In this document: piece after piece, positions 17,261 through 25,832 of the stretch | How the letters are laid out: the number at the start of each line of letters is the position of its first letter | Numbering within the stretch: position 1 is the first letter of the stretch | Source: CAYPPG01 sp964412555 | GTDB taxonomy: Bacteria > Hinthialibacterota > Hinthialibacteria > Hinthialibacterales > Hinthialibacteraceae | Direction: 5' to 3' | Length of the DNA stretch: 46,659 nt | Assembly: GCA_964412555.1 (NCBI GenBank) | Contig: CAYPPG010000061.1 | Span: 1-46,659, forward strand | Notes under the pieces: generated by a model | The model's input: the letters and a program-made list of their open reading frames with translations, nothing else | What the model was told of the DNA's origin: nothing | Databases searched by the model: none | Translations under genes and position numbers: made by a program

Positions 17261-19216
17261 ATGAAAACGATGAAACGGCGCTTCTCTGTCCTCGGAGTAG
17301 TAGGATTCCTGTTTATTTTTCTATCTGAACCGTATTCGGAAGCGGAAAATACATTCTCAAGGATAAATGAGTTCCAGAGTGTGCAGCCATCCGCTGCTTC
17401 AACTGTTACTGTTGAAAATATTCAAGCGGAAGCGGACGCAACCCTAAGCGTGCCCATTCGCGTTACGCAAGGAACGAATATTCGGGCATTTTCATTCGAA
17501 CTTCTCTTCGATTCCGATCGAATCGAATATGTGAATTTGGACTTGAGCGGTACCGAAACGGAGCAATTTGCAACCGTCGTCGGCACACCATTCTCTGACC
17601 GGGTGGTGATATCCGGATTTGCCGGATCGGCGGAAGCGGTCGCGGGCGATGTTGTTTTATTGAATGTAAATTTTCATGTACAATCCGGTTTTTCCGGTTC
17701 AATAACCATTACGCCGGATAATTTTCTTGATGACCTCGCCGGTGCATCCGGAACCGCCGGCGAGATTACCGTGGTAGAAGCGGAACCGCCGACTTCTACC
17801 CCCACTTCTACCTATACCTCCACACCAACCTATACATCCACATCGACTTCCACATATACACCCACCGCCACCTACACGAATACACCCACCTTGGCCCCCA
17901 CGGTCAATTTGACTATTGAAGCTGGAAAAGTGGAAGGAATCATCGGAGAATCGATTTCCCTACCGATTCTCGTAAAAGAAGCTGCTGGAATTCGGGCCTT
18001 TTCCTTGGAAATTCAATTTGAACCGAATCAACTGGAGTATGTCGAAATCGAGCGGGAAGGAACAGCGACCGAGATATTCTCGTCCGTTGTTGGTGTCCCC
18101 TTATCGGACAAGGTAGTGGTTTCCGGTTTTGCCGGCGCAGCCAGTGGGATCAGCGGGGATGTGGTTTTGTTCAATATCGTCTTCAAAATCATTGCATCGG
18201 CTCCGGGTTTTTATCCGGTTACTCCAGCAAATTTTGTCGATGACATCGAAAATGCAGAAGTTACTGTTGGTTGGGTTGAGGGAAAGGAAGGAGCGCTTCC
18301 AACCGCGACCGCGACGGTATTTACTCCAATTCCCCCTTCCGCTACCCCGACTCCGACCTCCACTCCATCTCGCACGTATACTCCTACTCCACGAGGGACA
18401 CCTACACCGTCCCAATATCAGAATCAGACTGTTTTCATTTATGACAATGCCGGCGATACCGCTGGTGACTTGACCGGGCAAACGGATTTCGATTCGATCG
18501 ACAATCGCAATCTAACCATTGCATGGAATGTGGAACAAGGCAACGCGACGGATTGGCATATTTACATCCGAAAAGGATTTGGAGGAATGAAGTTTTTAGG
18601 GAGAACCGCTGATGGCACAGCAACGCACTTCGATTGGTTTGCCGGTGCGGAATATCTCGAAAAGGAATCCATCGGCGGACCCGATTTCAATTCCGTGTAT
18701 TTCTTCCGAGTTATACGCATCGATGGTGAACTGGGAGGTGACGATTTCTTTAGCGCTTCCGCACCGGTTGGCTTCAATGCGGAAGGAGGAAATGCGGTAG
18801 CGCTTGACCGGCCGGAACTACCCAATGTAAAAGCAGGCAAAATCGCGATTTATGATGACATTCTCGGCGGTGACGACCTGGCGCCAATGGGATCGGCCGG
18901 TTCGGACACCGATCCCGACGGCTCCCGTGCACTGCACATTGCATGGAATTTCGGCATCGATTCTTCGGAAGTAAACGAATATCACATATTGATCAGTATA
19001 GATGGAGAAGATTTCGTATTTCTTGGACAGACCTATACCGGCGATCTCAATTATTTCTGGTGGACGGGAAAAAGCCGGTTTCGAACGAATCCACTTTATG
19101 CCGACGGTCCTCAAGATGGGCATACCTATCAATTTAAAGTGATTCTTATTCCCTTTCGCAGCAACCGGATCAATATGAAAAGCGGTGTGTTGTCGTATTC
19201 TGTTATTGAGGAATGA
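17261..19216 (+). CDS. Secreted protein with two cohesin-like domains and tandem beta-sandwich module
   Basis: 651 residues. AAGGAGAC lies just before the ATG at 17261, which opens a signal peptide (to about residue 28). Two cohesin-like domains (about 47-178 and 215-340) share motifs such as IRAFSFELLFDSDRIEYV and VVISGFAGSAE...GDVVLLN. Thr/Pro linkers follow each. Residues 388-646 form a tandem module: DLTGQTDFDSIDNRNLTIAW (quoted in full) opens the first half and RALHIAWNFG...GPQDGHTYQFKV marks the second. The same module is in the proteins at 25833 and 42754. Cohesins bind dockerins on other proteins, so this could be a surface scaffold. No dockerin protein is in the window. Confidence 0.85.
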   Translation: MKTMKRRFSVLGVVGFLFIFLSEPYSEAENTFSRINEFQSVQPSAASTVTVENIQAEADATLSVPIRVTQGTNIRAFSFELLFDSDRIEYVNLDLSGTETEQFATVVGTPFSDRVVISGFAGSAEAVAGDVVLLNVNFHVQSGFSGSITITPDNFLDDLAGASGTAGEITVVEAEPPTSTPTSTYTSTPTYTSTSTSTYTPTATYTNTPTLAPTVNLTIEAGKVEGIIGESISLPILVKEAAGIRAFSLEIQFEPNQLEYVEIEREGTATEIFSSVVGVPLSDKVVVSGFAGAASGISGDVVLFNIVFKIIASAPGFYPVTPANFVDDIENAEVTVGWVEGKEGALPTATATVFTPIPPSATPTPTSTPSRTYTPTPRGTPTPSQYQNQTVFIYDNAGDTAGDLTGQTDFDSIDNRNLTIAWNVEQGNATDWHIYIRKGFGGMKFLGRTADGTATHFDWFAGAEYLEKESIGGPDFNSVYFFRVIRIDGELGGDDFFSASAPVGFNAEGGNAVALDRPELPNVKAGKIAIYDDILGGDDLAPMGSAGSDTDPDGSRALHIAWNFGIDSSEVNEYHILISIDGEDFVFLGQTYTGDLNYFWWTGKSRFRTNPLYADGPQDGHTYQFKVILIPFRSNRINMKSGVLSYSVIEE

Positions 19217-19505
19217 GGCTTCGGGGTATATTGATAACGGTTTCTTTTTGTCTGAATCAGGATTTCCAGGATTCAAGGATGAACAGAATTTGTCTTTTGA
19301 TAGTCATGAATATTTTGAATATTTTCAATGATCCATGCAACTGATCAAGAAATCCTTCCATGTGTTTTTATTCTATAAATCTTTCAATTCTGGCCGCTCC
19401 TAATTATTCGCATTTGTGTGAATTTAAATTTGTAGCGGATCCGGCGGTTGCAGTACTGATTATAAAATACCGGTTCATAACAAGACAGTAGAAATGATTT
19501 TACAT
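19217..19505. other. Convergent intergenic region
   Basis: 289 bases between two converging genes. I see no gene, clear terminator or dispersed repeat. Confidence 0.35.
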
Positions 19506-20681
19506 TTACAATAAAAGTAAGCCCTCCTGCTCATCACCAAAACAGTTCACATTTTTGTCATAGTCAATATAAAGGTCAATTTCCGTCCGTACTCCAATGG
19601 GGGATTTGTAAATTCCCGGTTCTATGGAAAAACAGACGCCTGGGATCAATTGGCGTTCGTCTTTGGTTTCGAGGTTATCGATATTGACGCCGATGCTGTG
19701 GACTTCGGAGCCGATGGAGTGGCCGGTGCGGTGGATGAAGTACTCGCCGTAGCCTTGTTCGATGATGTAGTCGCGGACGACTTTGTCTACTTGGTATCCG
19801 TATACCGGTGTATTATCCCGGAAGCACTCTGCAATGAAATTTTTAGCGCGGTTGCGTGCTTCGACGACGATGTTGAATAATTTGTCATACTCCTCCGGAG
19901 GATCGGTTCCGATGAAAGCACACCAAGTGATGTCGTAATAGACACCCTTGGGAGTGTCACATTTCGCCCAAAGATCGATAAGGAGGCGATCGCTTTCTTT
20001 GATGAGATACGGATTATTCGCATCGACTTCGAAATGGGGATCTGCGGCGTGTTCGTTGACGGCGACAATAGGAGCGTCTTGGCCGCTGGTTAGATTTTCC
20101 TCGGCAAAGCGTTGCAGGATGAATTGTTGGATTTCATATTCCGTTTTGTACGCTTTTTCTTTGACCGATTGGAAGATGAGGGCAAAGGCTTCGTCTTTGA
20201 TGGCCTGGATAATTTCACCTGCTTTGCAATGGAGCTCCAAGCTTTCGGGATCGAGGCGGGCGAGGAAATATTGGACGAGATTGGCGGAGGAAACGATGGT
20301 GGAGCCGAATGAGCGGATGAGTTCGACCGTTCCGGCATCGACGAGAGAAATCATGGGGATGTTATTGTCGGGGGAATACTGCATGGCGATTTTTTGATGC
20401 CCCCTTACGATCTTTTTTAAATATTCGTGTAAGTCGCGCCAACTGGAATAGAAGATGGTCTCGCCGGGAAGGGATTGTAGGCGTCCGGATTCGATGTTGT
20501 GAACGATTTTTATCGGATCACCGGAGGCGGGGATAAAGTAAAACCAGCGGCGGGTGGTCATTTTGGTTGTGTCGAGGTCTAAAATGGCGTAGGCGATTTC
20601 ATCGCGATAATGGTGGTCGCAGAACAACCAGCCGTCGAGATGGTATTCGATGAGTTTTTGTTGGATTTGGTGTAGATTCAT
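19506..20681 (-). CDS. M24-family metallopeptidase (Xaa-Pro peptidase-like)
   Basis: 391 residues. The five metal ligands of the pita-bread fold are all present: D236 (LLIDLWAK), D250 (YYDITW), H321 (HRTGHSIG), E354 (SIEPGIY) and E367 (VRTEIDL). The N-terminal 150 residues form the creatinase-like domain usual for aminopeptidase P and prolidases. It is a cytoplasmic peptidase probably acting on Xaa-Pro peptides. No strong ribosome site precedes the ATG. It is monocistronic as far as the window shows. Gene names in this family depend on fine detail, so none is given. Confidence 0.9.
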   Translation of the reverse strand: MNLHQIQQKLIEYHLDGWLFCDHHYRDEIAYAILDLDTTKMTTRRWFYFIPASGDPIKIVHNIESGRLQSLPGETIFYSSWRDLHEYLKKIVRGHQKIAMQYSPDNNIPMISLVDAGTVELIRSFGSTIVSSANLVQYFLARLDPESLELHCKAGEIIQAIKDEAFALIFQSVKEKAYKTEYEIQQFILQRFAEENLTSGQDAPIVAVNEHAADPHFEVDANNPYLIKESDRLLIDLWAKCDTPKGVYYDITWCAFIGTDPPEEYDKLFNIVVEARNRAKNFIAECFRDNTPVYGYQVDKVVRDYIIEQGYGEYFIHRTGHSIGSEVHSIGVNIDNLETKDERQLIPGVCFSIEPGIYKSPIGVRTEIDLYIDYDKNVNCFGDEQEGLLLL

Positions 20682-21115
20682 GGATTATATCCATATTGTA
20701 TTGCAAATGAATATGCATTAAAATGATTTTGTTGTTTATTCCAAGGAGATATTGATTTCTTGTCTAGCGAGAATGACTCTATGCAATTCCCAGGTATCGA
20801 CAAAACGCATCCTAAGATGAATGTTTCTCTTTGTCCATTGATGGTATAAGTAACCATTTTCGATATCAAGCAGTGTGTTTTATGTGTATTACTAAACCTA
20901 AAAAAGTTACACGACATTGATTTCTATTTGTGGGTAAAGCAGGCGTACCCGCCTGCATCAATATGAAGAGAAACGCTTGCTTTATCCCATAAAAGTTCGA
21001 TGTATCAGATAGAGATGATAGTCATTAGCCATAGCAGTGCAAAGGACATTTCAAACCATGGTGATCTGTTCATGCAGATTCTGGGGTAGAGTTTTTTTTG
21101 TCGATTCGGTAGGGG
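20682..21115. other. Divergent intergenic region with a palindromic element
   Basis: About 430 bases between the M24 gene and the sensor kinase gene. It holds one 59-bp dispersed element (20931-20989), described separately. The remainder has no recognisable gene, and I could not identify convincing promoters. Confidence 0.4.
20931..20989. repeat. 59-bp palindromic dispersed element
   Basis: Runs from TGGG to CCCA. An imperfect outer inverted repeat pairs GGGTAAAGCAGGCG with the reverse complement of CGCTTGCTTTATCCC, and an inner hairpin pairs GCAGGCG (20939-20945) with CGCCTGC (20950-20956). It resembles the element at 39713-39779 in layout and words and the short one at 3852-3876. Confidence 0.7.
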
Positions 21116-24100
21116 ATGTGTACAATGAGGTCATCAAGCGGACGGGATCTCCGGGATTGCAATAGGGATTCAAGCAATAGATTCCCTTGGACGAGTTCTG
21201 GAATCGTTCGGGGATGGTTTTTTTGTTTAATCCTATTCCTTCCTGATTCCAGTTATTCTCAAGAGTTTCCCGATGTTGTTCATTTCAATCGGCTGTCCAC
21301 TCAAGATGGCTTATCCTTCAACCATATTTCACAAATCCTTCAAGATTCACAAGGATACATATGGATTGGAACTTTAAACGGTCTGAACCGGTTCGATGGA
21401 TATAGTGTTGAAACCTATTACTACGATCCTGCTTCGGGAGTGTTTACCCGATATCAACTGGATCCGCAGAATCCGAATTCGATCAGTTCCAATAAGATTA
21501 CGGTTATCCAGGAAGATTCTTCGGGAAATATTTGGATTGGTACGTTGAAAGGCGGATTGAACCGATTCGATCCCAGCAATGAGAGCTTTAATCACTATCC
21601 AATCGGGAATCCAATCCATGATATCATTTCGTTCTGGATCGATCGTCACGACATTCTTTGGATTGGTACATGGGGAGGAGGGATGTTTCGACTCGATTCT
21701 CGAGACTCTTCCATGAAGCAATTCATTCCCAAAACGGATAAAGGCAATACGATTTCCAGCAGAATCATTCAGGCCATTTATGAGGATGACAGCGGTTTAT
21801 TCTGGATCGGCACGCAAGAGAGTGGCATTCAACTGTTTCATCCGAAAACGGAAGCATTTCGATCTATCAAGAAAATATGGTGGGATTCCCGAAGTATAAG
21901 CAGCAACACTGTTTTGAACATCTATGCCGATCCTTCCGGTATACTTTGGTTCGGCACATCGGATGCCGGTGTATGCTGGTATGATCCGAACAATCTCTGT
22001 TTTGAACACATTCATCAAAATATGGAGCCGAACGGTCTCACTGAAAATTATGTTCGAGCACTTATTGTGGATCATTTGGGTCAATTGTGGATTGGAACCA
22101 AAGGCGGCGGATTGAATCAATACGACCCGATGAGCAAACAATACCGTCACTATATGCATGATCCAGAGAATCCCGCCAGTTTGCCAAGTAATACCGTGAC
22201 GTCACTTCTAGAAACCCGGGATGGGAAACTTTGGGTTGCCTGTTTTGGCAGTGATAATAAACCGCTAAGCCAATTCGACTGGGAAACAAAACAATTCAAA
22301 TCTTTTTCAGATAATCCGGAATGTCCGGATAGTTTTCATGGCAGGATCATCCGCTCTTTCTGTGAAGATCATCATGGTGAAATTTGGATCGGAACCGAAA
22401 AGTGTGGCATCAATGTTTTCAATCCTCAAACCGGCAAATTTCGTCACTACCGAAAAACGATAGGCGATCCGAACTGGTTGCATTCCGATCACATTTTATG
22501 TATCTATAACGATCGCAAGAATATCATTTGGATTGGAACAAAATACGGCGATTTTCACCGGTACAATCGCGGCCAAGATACTTTTACGGCGTATCGAATC
22601 CAACATGATGCTCCGGTTCACGATATCAAAGATGAAATCCGATGCATTCGAGATGATCTTGATGGCAACCTTTGGTTGGCAACGAATCGGGGGCTCTTTC
22701 GTTTTGATCCGGAAAAGGAATTGTTAAAACGATATACCACCGTTGACGGGCTTGCCAATGGTTCTATCCGGGGCATTGAAATCGACCGGCACGGCGCTAT
22801 ATGGTGCAGTACGGACCGGGGCATGTCGCGATTGGATGTTCAACGGGGGACCATTCACAATTTCGATCTGGAATCCGGAGTGCAGGGATTTTACTTTTCG
22901 AACAACTGTAATGCCGTGGGGAGAAATGGGGAGATGTATTTTGGCGGAAGCAATGGCTTCAATCGTTTCCGCCCCGAGCGATTCAGAGAAAATACCCGGA
23001 TTCCTCCCATTGTGTTCACTTCCTTTCAAGTGATGGGGAAACCCCATCCATTCCGGAAAGCCTATTCTTCGGGTGAGATTATCAAATTGAATTACAAGCA
23101 AAATTTTTTGACTTTTGGCTTTGCCGCGCTGAATTTTACGCAATCCTTCAAGAACAGATATCAATACCGGTTACAGGAGATCGAAACGGATTGGAATGAG
23201 AGCAGGACGAATAGAATAGCGCATTATACCACTTTGGCTCCGGGGAAATATGTTTTTCAGGTTCGCGGTTCGAACAATCATGGAGTTTGGAATCAACAAG
23301 GCGCTTCCCTGGCATTTTTCATTCAGCCGCCTTTTTGGGGGACATGGTGGTTTCGAATTGGAATGATGGTATTGTTCATTGGTACTCTCTTTGTCCTGTT
23401 TTATTTGCGCGTTCGGCACATCCAAGCGGATAAACGGCGGCTGGCATCGGAAGTGGCATCCCGCACGAAGGAACTTCGAACGGAAAGGGACCGGTCGAAT
23501 ACGATCATTCGATCTTCGCCGGTCGTGATTTTCGTCTTCAATCCGCAGGGAGAGATTACGTTTTTGAATCCGGCGGGCGAATCGCTGTTAGGATGGCCGA
23601 TGGAGGAAATGAGGGGGAAAAAATTCTGGGAAATCGTTGAACCGGAAAAAGAACGACGACTGTTTCAGAAAATCTATCAAGAAATTCAAATCCGCGAAAA
23701 CCCTGGGGGACATGTATATGATCGAGAAATGACGCTCACCATTCGGAATGGAGAAGTCCGTACGATGGTGTGGAATTTCATCAACCATTTCGGCGAAAGC
23801 GGGCAATTATGCGATACGTTGGCTTTTGGAAATGATATCACGGAACGGCTGGCAAAAGAAATCTTGGAGGTCAGCGCGCGGGAACAGAGGAAAATCGGGC
23901 GGGAAATCCATGACAGTTTCTGTCAGTCATTAACCGGAATTACATTTATGTTTGAGACGCTTGCCCAAAAGAGTCGGGAGGCGAATTCCGACGATGCCGA
24001 GCTGAACGAACGGATTTTGGATTATTTGAAAAATATCACGGCGCAGAGCAAACGGTTGTCCCGTGGGCTGTATTTGTACGAATTGGAGAATCAGGGATTG

Positions 24101-24481
24101 GTGCCGGCTTTGCGTGAGTTAGCGAGTAACTTTCAAAATCTATTTGGGATTCGTTGCAATTTCGCGTGCCACGAGCAAATTGGTGTGAATGACATCAATG
24201 TGGCGACCCACATTTATCGCGTTGCCCAAGAAGCACTCAGCAATGCGATGAAATACAGCGAAGCGGATCGTACAGAATTGATTCTCAAGAAAGAGAATCA
24301 GCAATTACGGTTGATCGTGCGGGATAATGGGATTGGATTTGTCCCTTCTTCTTCACGTCAAAAAGGAATGGGGTTGCATATCATGCTTCATCGCACGCGA
24401 ATGATTCATGGAAAGTTGGATATCAACAGCCAACCGGGGAAAGGGACAGAGATTATTTGTTTAGCTCCACTGCCTTCGTAA
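21116..24481 (+). CDS. Beta-propeller sensor histidine kinase with PAS domain
   Basis: 1121 residues from the ATG at 21116; the ATG at 21125 has better spacing from TAGGGG and may be the true start. After an N-terminal signal/membrane segment come about a dozen two-component propeller repeats (IWIGTLNGLNRFDG type, residues 55-610) and a Y_Y_Y-like domain (near 650-740). A transmembrane helix (about 745-770, MMVLFIGTLFVLFYL) leads to a PAS domain (about 800-905). The HisKA_3 motif REIHDSFCQ has its phospho-acceptor His near 931, and the ATPase domain has QEALSNAMKY, DNGIGF and GMGL. It senses something in the periplasm. In Bacteroides-like systems such propellers bind glycans. The next gene is its partner regulator. 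Confidence 0.92.
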   Translation: MCTMRSSSGRDLRDCNRDSSNRFPWTSSGIVRGWFFCLILFLPDSSYSQEFPDVVHFNRLSTQDGLSFNHISQILQDSQGYIWIGTLNGLNRFDGYSVETYYYDPASGVFTRYQLDPQNPNSISSNKITVIQEDSSGNIWIGTLKGGLNRFDPSNESFNHYPIGNPIHDIISFWIDRHDILWIGTWGGGMFRLDSRDSSMKQFIPKTDKGNTISSRIIQAIYEDDSGLFWIGTQESGIQLFHPKTEAFRSIKKIWWDSRSISSNTVLNIYADPSGILWFGTSDAGVCWYDPNNLCFEHIHQNMEPNGLTENYVRALIVDHLGQLWIGTKGGGLNQYDPMSKQYRHYMHDPENPASLPSNTVTSLLETRDGKLWVACFGSDNKPLSQFDWETKQFKSFSDNPECPDSFHGRIIRSFCEDHHGEIWIGTEKCGINVFNPQTGKFRHYRKTIGDPNWLHSDHILCIYNDRKNIIWIGTKYGDFHRYNRGQDTFTAYRIQHDAPVHDIKDEIRCIRDDLDGNLWLATNRGLFRFDPEKELLKRYTTVDGLANGSIRGIEIDRHGAIWCSTDRGMSRLDVQRGTIHNFDLESGVQGFYFSNNCNAVGRNGEMYFGGSNGFNRFRPERFRENTRIPPIVFTSFQVMGKPHPFRKAYSSGEIIKLNYKQNFLTFGFAALNFTQSFKNRYQYRLQEIETDWNESRTNRIAHYTTLAPGKYVFQVRGSNNHGVWNQQGASLAFFIQPPFWGTWWFRIGMMVLFIGTLFVLFYLRVRHIQADKRRLASEVASRTKELRTERDRSNTIIRSSPVVIFVFNPQGEITFLNPAGESLLGWPMEEMRGKKFWEIVEPEKERRLFQKIYQEIQIRENPGGHVYDREMTLTIRNGEVRTMVWNFINHFGESGQLCDTLAFGNDITERLAKEILEVSAREQRKIGREIHDSFCQSLTGITFMFETLAQKSREANSDDAELNERILDYLKNITAQSKRLSRGLYLYELENQGLVPALRELASNFQNLFGIRCNFACHEQIGVNDINVATHIYRVAQEALSNAMKYSEADRTELILKKENQQLRLIVRDNGIGFVPSSSRQKGMGLHIMLHRTRMIHGKLDINSQPGKGTEIICLAPLPS

Positions 24482-24502
24482 CATCATCTTTGAGGTACAG
24501 CC

Positions 24503-25168
24503 ATGAAAGAGAACCCCAACAAGAAAAAGATATTGATTGTGGACGACCATGCGATCGTCGTGGAAGGATTGACGCTTTATCTTCATCAGGAACCGGACTT
24601 CATCGTGTGCGGACATGCTAAAAATGTCATGGAGGGATTGCAAGCGGTCGAAGAAAAACGCCCCGATCTCATTATCGTGGATTTGTCGCTGCAAAACAGC
24701 AGCGGCTTGGAGTTGATTAAGAGTGTCAAAGCCGACAATCCTCAATTGCCGATCATTGTTTTGACGATGCATGATGAGACGATCTATGCCGAGCGCGCCA
24801 TTCGGGCGGGAGCGCGGGGATACATCATGAAAGAGCAATCGTTCAGGAAAGTGATCGATGCCATTCGCGCTGTTTTTCGGGGAGAGCGATTTATCAGTGA
24901 GAAAGTCAAGGAACAGCTCATGATCACCGCAATCGATCCGCGAAAGGTCCAAGTGGAATCACCGGTGCATGTATTGTCCGACCGGGAATTTGAAATTTTT
25001 CAGTTGATCGGGCGCGGTCTTCGTCCACGGCATATTTCCGAGAAACTGAATGTCAGTCCGGGAACCGTCGATTCGTATTGCAAACGAATACGGGCGAAGC
25101 TGGGGTTCGTAAATATGACAGAGTTCATCGATTACGCCACGCGTTGGCTCGAACACAATCCTTCCTGA
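24503..25168 (+). CDS. NarL/FixJ-type response regulator
   Basis: 221 residues. The receiver domain (about 9-125) has acidic residues D14/D15, phospho-acceptor D60 in LIIVDLSL and K110 in YIMKEQ. The C-terminal LuxR-type helix-turn-helix spans about 155-215 (LSDREFEIFQLIGRG then VSPGTVDSYCKRIRAKLG, each quoted in part). It starts 21 bases after the kinase stop with GAGGT upstream, so the two are co-transcribed. It probably activates genes in response to the propeller kinase. Target sites cannot be identified from this window. Confidence 0.95.
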   Translation: MKENPNKKKILIVDDHAIVVEGLTLYLHQEPDFIVCGHAKNVMEGLQAVEEKRPDLIIVDLSLQNSSGLELIKSVKADNPQLPIIVLTMHDETIYAERAIRAGARGYIMKEQSFRKVIDAIRAVFRGERFISEKVKEQLMITAIDPRKVQVESPVHVLSDREFEIFQLIGRGLRPRHISEKLNVSPGTVDSYCKRIRAKLGFVNMTEFIDYATRWLEHNPS

Positions 25169-25338
25169 TATCCATTTCCCTTACCGAAAAACCCATTTCT
25201 ACAAACGAGCTGTACCGATTCCCCGGTACAACGGACGTATGGAAAACCGGTACAAAAAAATACCGATTTTTGGAGACGCGCGCCGATTTGCCATAGCCTA
25301 GAGTATTCATCAGACATCATGGGTGTTGGAAAGCCAAA

Positions 25339-25695
25339 ATGAGGAAAGTCTGTAATCTGATGAACAAACTTCAAACATTTTTTGATTCACTGTTAAACAC
25401 GTACCCGAATTGGGAAGTCAGTAACGTTCGAATTAACGAAGAGCGTCAACGAGTGGAAATTACAATTTCTTCCTGTGAAGAGACCGAACGAATGTGTCCG
25501 ATATGCGGTCATCGGAATGTTGACATTCAAAAACGAGAGAACAAGGAATTTCGTTCTTTGCCCATTTTGCATTATCAGTCGTATTTCATCGTGGAGGAAG
25601 TGTGGGTGTACTGCCCTCAACATGGGCTACAGAAATACGATTTGCCAGGGGAGCAGGATTCTGGTCAATTTGCGTTGGGAGCGAGAATCTTTTGA
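25339..25695 (+). pseudogene. Truncated ISL3-family transposase (N-terminal zinc domain)
   Basis: 118 residues that match the start of ISL3 transposases: an N-terminal helical segment WEVSNVRINEERQRVEIT (quoted in part), a zinc finger CPICGH, then FRSLPILHY and a second metal pair in YCPQHGLQ. Full-length enzymes have about 400 residues including a DDE catalytic domain, and that is absent here because a stop follows ARIF. I found no terminal inverted repeats. It is most likely a decayed insertion sequence rather than a working gene, though a free-standing zinc protein cannot be excluded. Confidence 0.7.
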
Positions 25696-25832
25696 ACAAA
25701 CAGAAGAAAAATGAATAAAAGAAAGGAGGTCCCGTCATCAACCGTTCTTCGTTGTATATCGGATTCGTTACGAACCGTAATCCATGAAAAAATCATGGAG
25801 TAAAATCTATTCAACTATAGGAGTATGAAACC

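Noticed and set aside
25710..25803. ORF of 30 codons (starting MNKRKEV) between the ISL3 fragment and the PI-PLC gene
   Set aside because: No good ribosome site and no recognisable pattern; it may be a transposon remnant but cannot be supported as a gene.
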